NCBI RefSeq assembly: GCF_900100955.1
Contig: NZ_FNCC01000005.1
Location: 62,001-126,000, forward strand
From: Lentzea fradiae
GTDB lineage: Bacteria; Actinomycetota; Actinomycetes; Mycobacteriales; Pseudonocardiaceae
Direction: 5' to 3'
Length of the DNA: 64,000 bases
The notes under the pieces are model-generated. The model was not told the DNA's origin and searched no databases. It saw nothing but the letters and a program-made list of their open reading frames with translations. Every line of letters starts with the position of its first letter. Position 1 is the stretch's first letter. Both the position numbers and the translations under genes were made by a program. Shown piece after piece: positions 16,221 to 25,048 of the stretch.

Positions 16221-17654
16221 TTGCGCTCCACACTGTCCGCGGCCGTGGTGACGGGCTTCGTGCTCGCGTTGTGCACCGACGCCGTCGCTTTCGCCGCACA
16301 CCGGACCGACTGGAAGCCGTGCGCGGAGGTGGCGTCCGGATGGGACCAGGAGGACCGGCGCACCGAATGCGCGATGGTGGAGGTTCCGCTCGACCACGCG
16401 AAACCCGATGGGCGGCGGATCGAGATCGCGGTCAGCAGGGTCAAGGCGACCGGGGACAGGACCGGTGTGATCCTGGTGAACCCCGGCGGTCCCGGGCAGC
16501 AGGGCGTCACGATGCCGCTCGGGCTGGCCGAGAGCGACGCGGGCGGCATCGGCGTGCACCACGACCTGGTCGGCTTCGATCCGCGCGGGATCGGTTACAG
16601 CACGGCGGTCGAGTGCGATCCCGATAGGACACAACCGGATCCGGCGTTGTCGCCGAAGGAACGCGCCCGGTTCACCGCCGAACGCGACGCGGCGCGCAAC
16701 CGAGAGTGCTTCGACCGCGACCCGGATCTTGTGCGGTCCATGACGACCGAGAACATCGCGCGGGACATGGACGTCATCCGCAAAGCGTTGGGCGAGAAGA
16801 AAATCGGCTACTACGGCGTCTCGTGGGGCACCGGGCTCGGCGCGATGTACCGGACGTTGTTCGACGCGAACGTGAGCCGGATGCTGCTCGACTCGGTCGT
16901 GCCGCCGGTGCTCGACGTGCGGGTGATGGACGACGGCCAGGTCGCCGCGGGGGAGAACACCTTCCACGAGTTCGCCGCCTGGATCGCCCGCTACGAGGCC
17001 GTCTACCACCTCGGACGGACGCAGACCGCTGTCGTGCAGGCACTTCTGGACCTGCGCGCCGAGGTGACGGCGCATCCGCGGACGATGCCCGACGGCAGTG
17101 TCGTCGACGGCGACGCGGTGAGCGAGATGTTCGCCTACCCGCGCCGGGACTGGGCGTACGTCGCCGCACAGCTGAAGTCCATCCGGGACGTTTCAGCCGC
17201 GCCGCGGCGCACCGGCGGGCTCGGCTGGGACGCGGGTCTTCTCCGGAGCCACCAGTTCCCGCAGACGGCGATCCTGTGCAACGACTCCCCGAGCACCCGC
17301 GACTTCGAGACCGTGTGGCGCCACCGGGAGGAACGCGTCACGAACTTCCCCGCTGTGGGCCGCTTCGCGAGCTACGAACGGATGTGCGTCGGCTGGCCGA
17401 CGCAGGGGAAGGCGTGGGACCTCAAGCCGGGAACGAGCCAGGTGCAGCTGGTCGGGCACCTCTACGAACCCGTGACGCCGATCGGCTGGGCGATCGAGAT
17501 GCGTGCGCGCGTCGGCGGTGAGCTGATGACGGTCCTGGACGACGAGCACGGCACCGTGCACGACCGGTCCTGCGCCGACGACGTGGTGCGGTTCTTCGAC
17601 ACGGGCCGCACGACGACGCGCAGCTGCGCCGGAGCGCCCGTGCCTGCTCCGTAA
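16221..17654 (+). CDS. Secreted alpha/beta hydrolase, TAP family
   Basis: 477-residue tripeptidyl-aminopeptidase-like serine hydrolase. The TTG start is supported by an optimally spaced GGAGGA; the N-terminal hydrophobic stretch SAAVVTGFVLALCTDAVAFA is a signal peptide. The oxyanion motif is NPGGPG, the nucleophile elbow GVSWGT (about residue 200), and the acid-His region HLYEPVTP...DDEHGTVH with a final Cys. The place where the family normally has Asp (DPVTP) reads EPVTP here. It probably trims peptides or esters outside the cell. Monocistronic. The window's first gene fragment is a relative. Confidence 0.85.
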   Translation: MRSTLSAAVVTGFVLALCTDAVAFAAHRTDWKPCAEVASGWDQEDRRTECAMVEVPLDHAKPDGRRIEIAVSRVKATGDRTGVILVNPGGPGQQGVTMPLGLAESDAGGIGVHHDLVGFDPRGIGYSTAVECDPDRTQPDPALSPKERARFTAERDAARNRECFDRDPDLVRSMTTENIARDMDVIRKALGEKKIGYYGVSWGTGLGAMYRTLFDANVSRMLLDSVVPPVLDVRVMDDGQVAAGENTFHEFAAWIARYEAVYHLGRTQTAVVQALLDLRAEVTAHPRTMPDGSVVDGDAVSEMFAYPRRDWAYVAAQLKSIRDVSAAPRRTGGLGWDAGLLRSHQFPQTAILCNDSPSTRDFETVWRHREERVTNFPAVGRFASYERMCVGWPTQGKAWDLKPGTSQVQLVGHLYEPVTPIGWAIEMRARVGGELMTVLDDEHGTVHDRSCADDVVRFFDTGRTTTRSCAGAPVPAP

Positions 17655-17661
17655 CGGTGGC

Positions 17662-18357
17662 TCAGTCCTGGCCGCGGGTCTCCACGAGCCAGGCCGCCAC
17701 CTGGTGCAGCTTCATGTTGGCCGTCTGCGACGCCTCCACCAGCATCCGGAACGCGGCGGCGGAGTCGATGCCGTGCCGCTCCATGAGGATGCCCTTGGCG
17801 ATGCCGATGAGGTCGCGGTTCTCCAGCGCGACTCCCAGCTGCGCCTCCCGCTGCGCCCCGACCAGCGCGATCGCGGCGTGCGCCGCGAAGAGCTGCCCCT
17901 CCGCCTCGGTGCGGTCGTCGAACGCGTCGATGCGGCTGGAGTAGAAGTTCAGGGCGCCGAGGGTCCTGTCGGTCACGAACAGCCGGTAGGACAGCAGCGA
18001 GTGGAGGCCGTGCGCGGCCGCGGCCGGGCCGAACGACGGCCACCGGGGCTCGGTGCCGACGTCACCGACGCGGAGCGTCTCGTGCTCGGCGATGGCGTCG
18101 ACGCACGGCCCCTCGCGGAGGTCGTACTGCAGCTGGTCGACGGTCTCGACGACCGGGCTGGTCGGCTCGACGGTGCGGATCCTGCCCTGCTCCACGAGCG
18201 AGATGCCCGCGTGCTCCGCGTTCGGCACGTACTCGACGGCGGCCTTGACGATCGCCCGCAGGGTAGCGCCGAGGTCCGGTTCCGCCTGCAACGACCGGGC
18301 GACGGCGCTCAGCGTCGTGGCCAAGCCCTTGAAATCGTCGTCGAGCCTCGTACCCAC
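17662..18357 (-). CDS. GAF-ANTAR antitermination regulator
   Basis: About 231 residues. A GAF sensor domain (about residues 20-165; VEYVPNAEHAGISLVEQ, LREGPCVDAI, LSYRLFVTDRTLGALNFYS) is followed by a C-terminal ANTAR RNA-binding domain (LENRDLIGIAKGILMERHGI, AAFRMLVEASQTANMKL). ANTAR proteins bind tandem RNA hairpins and block termination. GTG at 18357 is preferred because GGAGGAGG precedes it; an in-frame GTG at 18372 is possible. Its stop lies 8 bp from the convergent hydrolase stop. No target leader could be recognised here. Confidence 0.88.
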   Translation of the reverse strand: MGTRLDDDFKGLATTLSAVARSLQAEPDLGATLRAIVKAAVEYVPNAEHAGISLVEQGRIRTVEPTSPVVETVDQLQYDLREGPCVDAIAEHETLRVGDVGTEPRWPSFGPAAAAHGLHSLLSYRLFVTDRTLGALNFYSSRIDAFDDRTEAEGQLFAAHAAIALVGAQREAQLGVALENRDLIGIAKGILMERHGIDSAAAFRMLVEASQTANMKLHQVAAWLVETRGQD

Positions 18358-18415
18358 GATGTCCTCCTCCACCGGCGTCCGCCCTCCAGCTTTCCGGAAG
18401 AACGGGACGGACGCA

Positions 18416-19267
18416 TCACACCTGGCTGTGCTCGTGGCGGGCGGACGACCGCGTGGTGGCGTGGACGCTGATCGCGATCCGGTAGCCGGCCAGCAGGATG
18501 AAGTGCAGCCCGAACAGCCAGAGGGCGAGCGCCACGGCGTCGCCGACGAACGGCAGGCCGCCGAACGGGATGCTCCAGTCCAGCGGGATCGCGAGGAACA
18601 GCAGGAACCCGTGCAGGAACCCCGCGAGCACCGCGGCGAGGCAGAACGAGGCGGGGGCGACGACCCGCAGCGGCAGCGCGGACGGGCCGGTGCCGGCCAG
18701 CACCAGTCCGATCGCGACCCACAGGGGCAGCAGCACGAGGTGGAACGACAGCACCACGCCCTGCGCGAGCGGCCAGCCGCCCGCCTCGTAGAGCGGCGCG
18801 ACCTGCGGCGCGAAGGCGAGCGGGAACGAGACGAGCAGCGGCGAGGCGACGAGCACCGGCACGAACCGCAGGCGGCCCGCCCAGCCCGTGGTGCCGCGCA
18901 CCCGTTCGCCCGCGACCGCGACGAGGCCGCGCCGCAGCCCTTCGCCGTAGAGGCTCGCGGGCAGCAGCATCGCGAGCAGGAGCGGCCAGCTCGCCGACAG
19001 CGCGGCGTTCGTCAGCGCGGACAGCGCGGGTTCGGGGTCGTGCGCGTCGGTCAGCGACCGGGCGAAGAGGAGCGTGCCGTCGCGGACCATGTCGTCGCCG
19101 AACAGGATCGCCGCGCCACGCAACGCGATCAGCAGCACCGGCACGACGGCGACCGTGCTGTAGAACGTCAGCCCCGCGGTCCACAAGGACAGGTCGTGGC
19201 CGTGCAGCGACTTCTGGACGTGTCTGGTCACCGACACGAGCTGGGCCTTGAGGCCGGTCCGGGGCAT
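18416..19267 (-). CDS. YihY/BrkB-family membrane protein
   Basis: 283-residue integral membrane protein with six predicted transmembrane segments, in the YihY/UPF0761 family. The N-terminal HDLSLWTAGLTFYSTVAVVP matches the conserved first segment, and the Gly-rich LYGEGLRRGLVAV follows. The family was once called RNase BN in error; its real role, probably transport or envelope-related, is unknown. It shares a short divergent region with the CDP-alcohol phosphatidyltransferase gene, so both may serve the envelope. Confidence 0.82.
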   Translation of the reverse strand: MPRTGLKAQLVSVTRHVQKSLHGHDLSLWTAGLTFYSTVAVVPVLLIALRGAAILFGDDMVRDGTLLFARSLTDAHDPEPALSALTNAALSASWPLLLAMLLPASLYGEGLRRGLVAVAGERVRGTTGWAGRLRFVPVLVASPLLVSFPLAFAPQVAPLYEAGGWPLAQGVVLSFHLVLLPLWVAIGLVLAGTGPSALPLRVVAPASFCLAAVLAGFLHGFLLFLAIPLDWSIPFGGLPFVGDAVALALWLFGLHFILLAGYRIAISVHATTRSSARHEHSQV

Positions 19268-19354
19268 GGCCTCCGGTTACCCGGCGCGGCGTGGTCTCAT
19301 CCCGCCGGCGCGTGTGATCCCGCGCGGTTCCACACGGGCGAATAGGGTTGGGGG

Positions 19355-20071
19355 GTGATGGACGGCGAGCGCGACGACCCGGTGGCGGGCTGGTCCCGCC
19401 TGCACGGCGAGGACGTGTCCGGCAACCGGCTCGTGGTGGGCTGGCTGAGGTTCGTGCACGCGCTGGCCCGCCACTTCGACCGCGTGCCACCGGACCTGCT
19501 GTCCGTGGCGGGCGTGGTGGTCGCCGCGGCGGCGGCCGGTGCGGCCGTGGCGTGGCCGTTCGCGGCACTGGTGCTGGTCGTGGCCAGCGGGGTGCTCGAC
19601 GGGCTGGACGGCGCTGTCGCGTTGCGCACCGGGCGGGCTCGTCCGCTCGGCGCCGTCGTGGACGCGGTCGCGGACCGGCTGTCGGACCTGTGCCTGGTGG
19701 CCGTGCTGTTCGTGCTCGGCGCACCGGCCTGGAGCTGCGCCGCGCTCGCCGCCGCGCTGATGTTCCACGAGTACGCGAGGGCGAAAGCGCAGGTCGTGGG
19801 CATGGGCTCGGCCGGTGCCGTCACGGCGGCGGAACGGCCGACGCGCGTCATCGTCGCCGCCGTGGCGTGTGCGGGCGCGGGCGTGTTCCCCGGCGGCACT
19901 CCGGGCACGGGCTGGTCGTGGGGCGTGGTGTGCGCGGTCGTCTGGGGCGTCTGCGCGCTCGTCGGGCTGGTGCAGCTGGCGGTGGGCGTGCGGCGCGAGC
20001 TGACCGGGCGGCCGTGGGTCGACCCGGTCGGGTCAGGCAGGCCCGATCAGGCCGGCGACGATCGCGGCTGA
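19355..20071 (+). CDS. CDP-alcohol phosphatidyltransferase-like protein
   Basis: About 238 residues, multi-pass membrane enzyme fold of phospholipid head-group transferases. The signature (DG-2x-AR-8x-G-3x-D-3x-D) is nearly complete: DGAVALRTGRARPLGAVVDA then D, with all metal-binding Asp and Gly residues in register. The conserved Arg of AR is Leu here. That residue contacts CDP, so the reaction may be altered. GTG (19355) or ATG (19358) start. Its 3' end overlaps the convergent desaturase gene by 39 bp. Confidence 0.75.
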   Translation: MMDGERDDPVAGWSRLHGEDVSGNRLVVGWLRFVHALARHFDRVPPDLLSVAGVVVAAAAAGAAVAWPFAALVLVVASGVLDGLDGAVALRTGRARPLGAVVDAVADRLSDLCLVAVLFVLGAPAWSCAALAAALMFHEYARAKAQVVGMGSAGAVTAAERPTRVIVAAVACAGAGVFPGGTPGTGWSWGVVCAVVWGVCALVGLVQLAVGVRRELTGRPWVDPVGSGRPDQAGDDRG

Positions 20072-21487
20072 CAGCGTCACGATGGGCAGGCCACCGCCGG
20101 GGTGCGCCGACCCGCCCACGAGGTGCAGGCCGCGCACCGGGCTCGTGTTCGCGGGCCGCAGCATCGCCGCCCGCGGCCCGTTGGACGACGAGCCGTAGAT
20201 CGACCCGCCCACCGAGCCGGTGTCGCGCTCCCAGTCGGCCGGTGTGCGGGTCTCTCGCCACCGCAGCCGGTCGCGCACGTCGAGGCCGCGGGCGGCCAGC
20301 ACGCCGAGCACCCGGTCCGCGTACGACTCGGCGAGGCCGGGCGCCGTCCAGTCGACAGGTCCGTGCCGCGGCGCGTTGACGAGCACGAACCACGCCTCGT
20401 CACCGGGCGGCGCGATCGCCGGGTCGTCGGGGGAGCAGACGTAGACAGCCGGGTCGCGCACCGGCTCCGGCGTCTTCCCGAAGATCGCGTCGAACTCGGC
20501 GTCGTAGTCGGCGGGGAACAGCACGCGGTGGTGCCGCGGCTCGGGCGTGCGCCCGCGCAGCGCGAGCAGCAGCACGAACCCGGACAGCGACGGCTGCACC
20601 CGCCGCAGGCTCCGCAACGGCCGCGGCGACGGCACCAGGTCGCGGTACAGGTGCTCGGCGTCCACATCGGACACCACCAGGCCGGCGCCCACCCGTTCAC
20701 CACTGGCGAGCCGCACACCGGTCACGCCGCCGGCGCCGGTCTCGACGCGGGACACCCTGGCGCCGAACCGGAACTCGACGCCGAGCTTCTGGCAGCGTTC
20801 GAACACGGCGTCGCCCAGCAGCCGCAGGCCGCCGCGCACGTACCAGCCGCCGAACCGCTGCTCCATGTACGGCACCACGGACATCAGCGCCGGGAGGCGG
20901 CGCGGGTCGGACCCGCTGTAGGTGGCGTACCGGTCCAGCAGCATCCGCAGCCGCGGGTCGGTCAGCCGCTTGCGCCCCAGGGACCGCAGCGTGCGCCACG
21001 GCGCGATCGCCATCAGGTCGCGCGGGCTCGCCGAGCGGCGCACCAGGTCGCCGACGCTGAACGGGCGGCGCAGCACCGGTTCCTCCACCAGGTCCCACAC
21101 GTGGGCGGCCTCGGCCATGAGCGAGCGCCACTGCCGCCCTGCCTCCTGCCCGAACGCCTCCGCGATGGCGGCGGCCGGGTCGGTGTGCGGCAGGTCGAGC
21201 GTCGAGCCGTCGGGGAAGCGGTAGTGGCACACCGGGTCCACGGGCACGAGGTCGACGACCTCGTCCAGCGGGGCGCCGGTCGCGGCGAACAGGTCGCGGA
21301 AGACGTCGGGCAGGGTGAGCAGCGACGGGCCGGTGTCGAAGGTGAACCCGTCGCGCCGCAGGACGCCGAGCTTGCCTCCGTGCGTCTCCGCCTGCTCCAG
21401 CACCGTGACCCGGTGGCCCAGCGCGGCCAGGCGCGCCGCGGCGGCGAGCCCGCCCATCCCGGCTCCGATGACGACGACGTCAGCCAC
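20033..21487 (-). CDS. CrtI/CrtD-like carotenoid desaturase
   Basis: 484-residue FAD enzyme of the phytoene desaturase family. The N-terminal dinucleotide motif is VVVIGAGMGGLAAAARLAALG, then the Glu-rich GGKLGVLRRDGFTFDTGPS block. The C-terminal LHLVGGSAHPGGGLP motif (CrtI signature) is complete. Because it sits with CruF- and glycosyltransferase-like genes, 3',4'-desaturation (CrtD role) is more likely than phytoene desaturation. GTG start at 21487, overlapping the upstream gene's stop. Last gene of a three-gene operon. Confidence 0.85.
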   Translation of the reverse strand: MADVVVIGAGMGGLAAAARLAALGHRVTVLEQAETHGGKLGVLRRDGFTFDTGPSLLTLPDVFRDLFAATGAPLDEVVDLVPVDPVCHYRFPDGSTLDLPHTDPAAAIAEAFGQEAGRQWRSLMAEAAHVWDLVEEPVLRRPFSVGDLVRRSASPRDLMAIAPWRTLRSLGRKRLTDPRLRMLLDRYATYSGSDPRRLPALMSVVPYMEQRFGGWYVRGGLRLLGDAVFERCQKLGVEFRFGARVSRVETGAGGVTGVRLASGERVGAGLVVSDVDAEHLYRDLVPSPRPLRSLRRVQPSLSGFVLLLALRGRTPEPRHHRVLFPADYDAEFDAIFGKTPEPVRDPAVYVCSPDDPAIAPPGDEAWFVLVNAPRHGPVDWTAPGLAESYADRVLGVLAARGLDVRDRLRWRETRTPADWERDTGSVGGSIYGSSSNGPRAAMLRPANTSPVRGLHLVGGSAHPGGGLPIVTLSAAIVAGLIGPA

Positions 21488-22601
21488 GCCGGTCACTCCC
21501 TCGCAGCGTCCTGCCCTTCCAGGTGAGGCGTCCCGTGCGGCGGGCCCACCAGGACCGGCCGAGCAGCCCCAGCAGCACCGCCACCGACACCGGCTGGGCC
21601 AGCGCGTCCGGCCACGCGCGGCCACCGGTGTGCCGGGCGGTGACGACCCGGCCCGCCACCGCGGCGAGGTAGCCCACGAGCCCGGCCCGCGACCCGGCCA
21701 GCGCGGCGAGCGGCGGCAGCAGGTACAGCCAGGCGAGCCCGGTCGCGAGCGCCGCGGCACCGGCCGGGCTGCTCGCGGCGGACCACAGCGACTTGGTGTA
21801 GCCGTCGCGCACCTCGGTCCAGCCGTCGTACATCCGGCAGGTCGCGACGGTGCTGCCGTCCACGACGACGCCCCTGCCGCCGGAGCGGCGCACGGCCCGC
21901 ATGATCGCGATGTCGTCGAGCACCTCGGTGGCCACGGCCTCGAACCCGCCCGCCCGTGCGAGGGCGTCGCGGTCGAACACCAGGAACTGGCCGTTGGCGG
22001 CGGACAGCGACGGCCGTGACGACCGCTCCGCGACCCGCAGCGGCAGGAAGGTGAGCCACGACCACTGCAACAGCGGCTGCACCACCCTGGTCGGCAGGTC
22101 GTCGGCGACCTGGCGGGGGAACGGCGACACCGCCCCGAGCCCGAGGTCGCGCAGCAGCGTCACGGCGGCGGCGACCGCGTGCGGTTCCAGCACCACGTCC
22201 GCGTCGACGAAGACGAGCACCGCCCCCTTCGCCTCCGCCGCCAGCCGGGCACACGCGTGGGGCTTGCCGGGCAGCCCGTCCGGCGGCGGCCGTCCCGTGA
22301 CGACGCGCAGCCTGGGGTCGCCGTCCGCCAGTGCGCGCACGACGTCCGCGGTGCCGTCCGACGAACCGTCGTCGAGCACGATGATCTCCAGGTCCGCCAC
22401 GCCCTCCTGGGCCAGCAGCGACCGGATCGCCGGGCCGATGCGGTGCGCCTCGTCCCGTGCGGGCAGGCAGACCGACACCTTCTCGCCGACCTCGCCGGGG
22501 TGCGCCGGAGGGACGCGCATCAGGCGGGCGTTGAGCCAGGTGTGGCAGGTGGCGGCGACCGCACCGGCCGCCGCGGCGCGCACGAGCGCTTTTCCGATCA
22601 C
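21480..22601 (-). CDS. Family 2 glycosyltransferase, CruG-like
   Basis: 373-residue membrane-bound GT2 enzyme. A first transmembrane stretch is followed by the GT-A fold: VSVCLPARDEAHRIG, IIVLDDGSSDGTADV, VFVDADVVLEP (DxD-type metal site) and a Q-x-x-R-W-like region near WTEVRDGYTKSLW. C-terminal transmembrane helices follow. GTG start overlaps the CruF-like stop (GTGA). In this setting the acceptor is probably the tertiary hydroxyl that CruF creates on the carotenoid psi end, as for cyanobacterial CruG. Confidence 0.8.
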   Translation of the reverse strand: MIGKALVRAAAAGAVAATCHTWLNARLMRVPPAHPGEVGEKVSVCLPARDEAHRIGPAIRSLLAQEGVADLEIIVLDDGSSDGTADVVRALADGDPRLRVVTGRPPPDGLPGKPHACARLAAEAKGAVLVFVDADVVLEPHAVAAAVTLLRDLGLGAVSPFPRQVADDLPTRVVQPLLQWSWLTFLPLRVAERSSRPSLSAANGQFLVFDRDALARAGGFEAVATEVLDDIAIMRAVRRSGGRGVVVDGSTVATCRMYDGWTEVRDGYTKSLWSAASSPAGAAALATGLAWLYLLPPLAALAGSRAGLVGYLAAVAGRVVTARHTGGRAWPDALAQPVSVAVLLGLLGRSWWARRTGRLTWKGRTLRGSDRRG

Positions 22602-23398
22602 CGCAGGGTCCGCCACAGCGTCACGGCGAACGGCACCGCCGTCAGTCCCATGAGGACACCCGCGACCAGCGAGACCCAGGGCCTGTCGAAGAAGGCCGCG
22701 TGCGCCCACACCGACGACCCGTAGGTCCACAGGTAGAGCACCGGCGCGGGACCGGTCCGCAGGTCGAGCCCGGCCCGTGCGGACGCGGCGGGCGTGCCGC
22801 GGTGCAGCAGCCACATCATCAGCGCCGACACCAGCAGCCAGCCCGCGAAGTTCGTCAGCGGCACCCCGCCGACGCCCGGCAGCCCGGGGTCGGGGTGGGC
22901 CCACACCCAGTGGCCCGCGTCGACCATCTGCGGGTCGAGGAAGACGTCCCACGACGCGAGCGCCCAGGCGGCGACCGGCACGACGAGCCACCACCGCCGC
23001 GCGAGCGCGCGGCCGACGAGCAGGGACGGCCAGGCCATCATCACCCAGGCCAGCGGTACGAGGGCGGGCACGCCGAGCACCTCGGCCCCCAGCGTGCCGG
23101 TGTAGGCGTAGTCGCCGAACGGGAAGCCCGTCGTGAGGCCCACGTACTCGGCCAGCAGGCCGCCACCGCCCGCGACGACGAGCAGCCGGACCGCCGCCCG
23201 CGCACCGAACCGGGAGGCCGCGTCGCACACCGACGCGACGGCGAAGGCCACCACCGACAGGACCGTGGCCGGCAGCCGCTCGCCGGGGTCGGTCATCGAG
23301 TAGAAGATCTGCGCGAGGACCACGAGGAGGCCCGCTACCCACCCGGCGACGGCCACCGCACGGACCCCGGAGCGCGGGAGAAGTGTCGCTGGAGGCAT
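22598..23398 (-). CDS. cruF: Carotenoid 1',2'-hydratase, CruF-like (DUF422)
   Basis: 266-residue integral membrane protein of the carotenoid biosynthesis/DUF422 family, which adds water to the psi end of acyclic carotenoids. Diagnostic stretches are LLAEYVGLTTGFPFGDYAYT, LGVPALVPLAWVMMAWPS, ASWDVFLDPQMVDAGHWVW and VPLTNFAGWLLVS with their charged membrane residues. ATG at 23398 after GGAGG. It is the first gene of the leftward operon CruF-GT2-desaturase, divergent from the CrtU-like gene across 107 bp. Confidence 0.85.
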   Translation of the reverse strand: MPPATLLPRSGVRAVAVAGWVAGLLVVLAQIFYSMTDPGERLPATVLSVVAFAVASVCDAASRFGARAAVRLLVVAGGGGLLAEYVGLTTGFPFGDYAYTGTLGAEVLGVPALVPLAWVMMAWPSLLVGRALARRWWLVVPVAAWALASWDVFLDPQMVDAGHWVWAHPDPGLPGVGGVPLTNFAGWLLVSALMMWLLHRGTPAASARAGLDLRTGPAPVLYLWTYGSSVWAHAAFFDRPWVSLVAGVLMGLTAVPFAVTLWRTLR

Positions 23399-23505
23399 GG
23401 TCGCAGACTAGGTGCCCCCGGTGAGGTCGGCATGACGGCTCGGCGTGACGTGGGCCGCGCCCCGTCCGTCGTGCGGACCGCCGGGCGTGCTGCCAGCATC
23501 GGGGA

Positions 23506-25047
23506 ATGCCGTCCTCGCCCCGAGTCCCAGCGCGCCCCGGAACCGACCGCAACGCGCTGCTGCTGCCCGCGCACCCCGGCCGCCCGTCGGCCGCGCAGCC
23601 GGGACCACCGCCGCGGGTCGTCGTCGTGGGCGGCGGCATCGCCGGTGTCACGGCGGCGGTCGCCCTCGCGGAACGCGGCGTCGCGGTGCGGCTGCTCGAA
23701 CGCGAGGCGGACCTGGGTGGCAGGCTGCGCGGCTGGCAGACCGGCGAGCACACGATGACGCGCGGCTTCCACGCGTTTTTCAAGCAGTACTACAACCTCC
23801 GGTCGTTGTTGCAGCGCGTGTCACCGGACCTCGGCGTGCTGCGCCCGGTCGAGGACTACCCGCTGCTGCACGCGAACGGGACGGCGGAGAGCTTCGCGGG
23901 CATCCCGCGCACGCCGCCGTGGAACGTGGCCGGGTTCGTGTTGCGCAGCAAGACGTTCACGCTGTCCGACCTGCGTCGGATGAACCCCGTCGCGGCCACT
24001 CGCCTGTTCGACGTCTCGATCCCGCGCACCTACGAGGAACTGGACGCGATCGACGCCTCCACGTTCCTGCGCGAGATCAACTTCCCGGAGGCCGCGCGGC
24101 ACCTCGCCTTCGAGGTGTTCTCCCGCAGCTTCTTCGCCGACCCGGAGAAGCTCTCGGCGGCGGAGCTCGTCACGATGTTCCACATCTACTTCCTCGGCTC
24201 CAGCGAGGGCCTGATCTTCGACGTGCCGCGCGACAGCTACCCGGCGACGCTGTGGAACCCGTTGCGGGACTTGATGCTCGGCCTCGGGGTCGAGCTGAGC
24301 ACGGGCGTGGAGGTGTCACGGGTCGACCGCGGTGCGGACGGTTTCACCGTGCACACCACCGGAGAACGCGTCGAGGCCGACGCCGTGGTGCTCGCCGCGG
24401 ACACCGGCGGACTGCGCCGGTTGGTCGAGGCGTCGCCGTCGCTCGGGGACCAGGACTGGCGTGAACGGATCGGCGAGCTGCGCACCGCGCCGCCGTTCCT
24501 GGTGAGCCGACTGTGGCTGGACCGCCCGGCGCACTCGGGCCGGCCCGCGTTCCTCGGCACGAGCGGGTTCGAGCTGCTGGACAACATCAGCGTGCTGGAG
24601 CTGTTCGAGGACGAGGCGCGTGTGTGGCGGGAGAAGACCGGTGGCTCGGTCATCGAGCTGCACGCCTACGCGTTGCCGGAACACGCCGACCACGACCAGG
24701 TGGTGCACGACCTCGTGAAGCAGATGCGGTCGGTCTACCCGGAGCTGGCCGACGCGCGCATCCAGCACGAGGAGCACGTCTTCGCCGACGACTGCCCGTT
24801 GTTCGCGCCCGGCGGGTTCACCCGGCGGCCCACCGTCGAGACCTCGGACCCGGCGCTGGTGCTGGCGGGCGACCTGGTGCGCATCGACCTGCCGGTCGCG
24901 TTGATGGAACGGGCCGCCACCACCGGTTTCGCGGCGGCGAACGCACTTCTGGCGCACTGGCGGGTGCGCGGTCACGACCTGTGGTCGGTCGCGAACCAGG
25001 GCCGGTCGGCACTCCTGCGCGCGGCTGCCCGGCGCACGGCCTCGTAG
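23506..25047 (+). CDS. crtU: CrtU-like carotene desaturase/methyltransferase (aromatic ring)
   Basis: 513-residue FAD protein similar to CrtU/isorenieratene synthase, which turns beta rings into phi aromatic rings. Evidence: Rossmann motif VVVVGGGIAGVTAAVALAERG near residue 37, then RGFHAFFKQYYNLRSLLQRV, FEVFSRSFFADPEKLSAAEL and HIYFLGSSEGLIFDVP, and LVLAGDLVRIDLPVALMERA at the C-terminus. ATG at 23506; an extra Pro-rich leader precedes the Rossmann motif. It is divergent from the CruF operon. The four genes together match the end-group genes of sioxanthin-type glycosylated aryl carotenoids. Confidence 0.8.
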   Translation: MPSSPRVPARPGTDRNALLLPAHPGRPSAAQPGPPPRVVVVGGGIAGVTAAVALAERGVAVRLLEREADLGGRLRGWQTGEHTMTRGFHAFFKQYYNLRSLLQRVSPDLGVLRPVEDYPLLHANGTAESFAGIPRTPPWNVAGFVLRSKTFTLSDLRRMNPVAATRLFDVSIPRTYEELDAIDASTFLREINFPEAARHLAFEVFSRSFFADPEKLSAAELVTMFHIYFLGSSEGLIFDVPRDSYPATLWNPLRDLMLGLGVELSTGVEVSRVDRGADGFTVHTTGERVEADAVVLAADTGGLRRLVEASPSLGDQDWRERIGELRTAPPFLVSRLWLDRPAHSGRPAFLGTSGFELLDNISVLELFEDEARVWREKTGGSVIELHAYALPEHADHDQVVHDLVKQMRSVYPELADARIQHEEHVFADDCPLFAPGGFTRRPTVETSDPALVLAGDLVRIDLPVALMERAATTGFAAANALLAHWRVRGHDLWSVANQGRSALLRAAARRTAS

Positions 25048-25048
25048 T

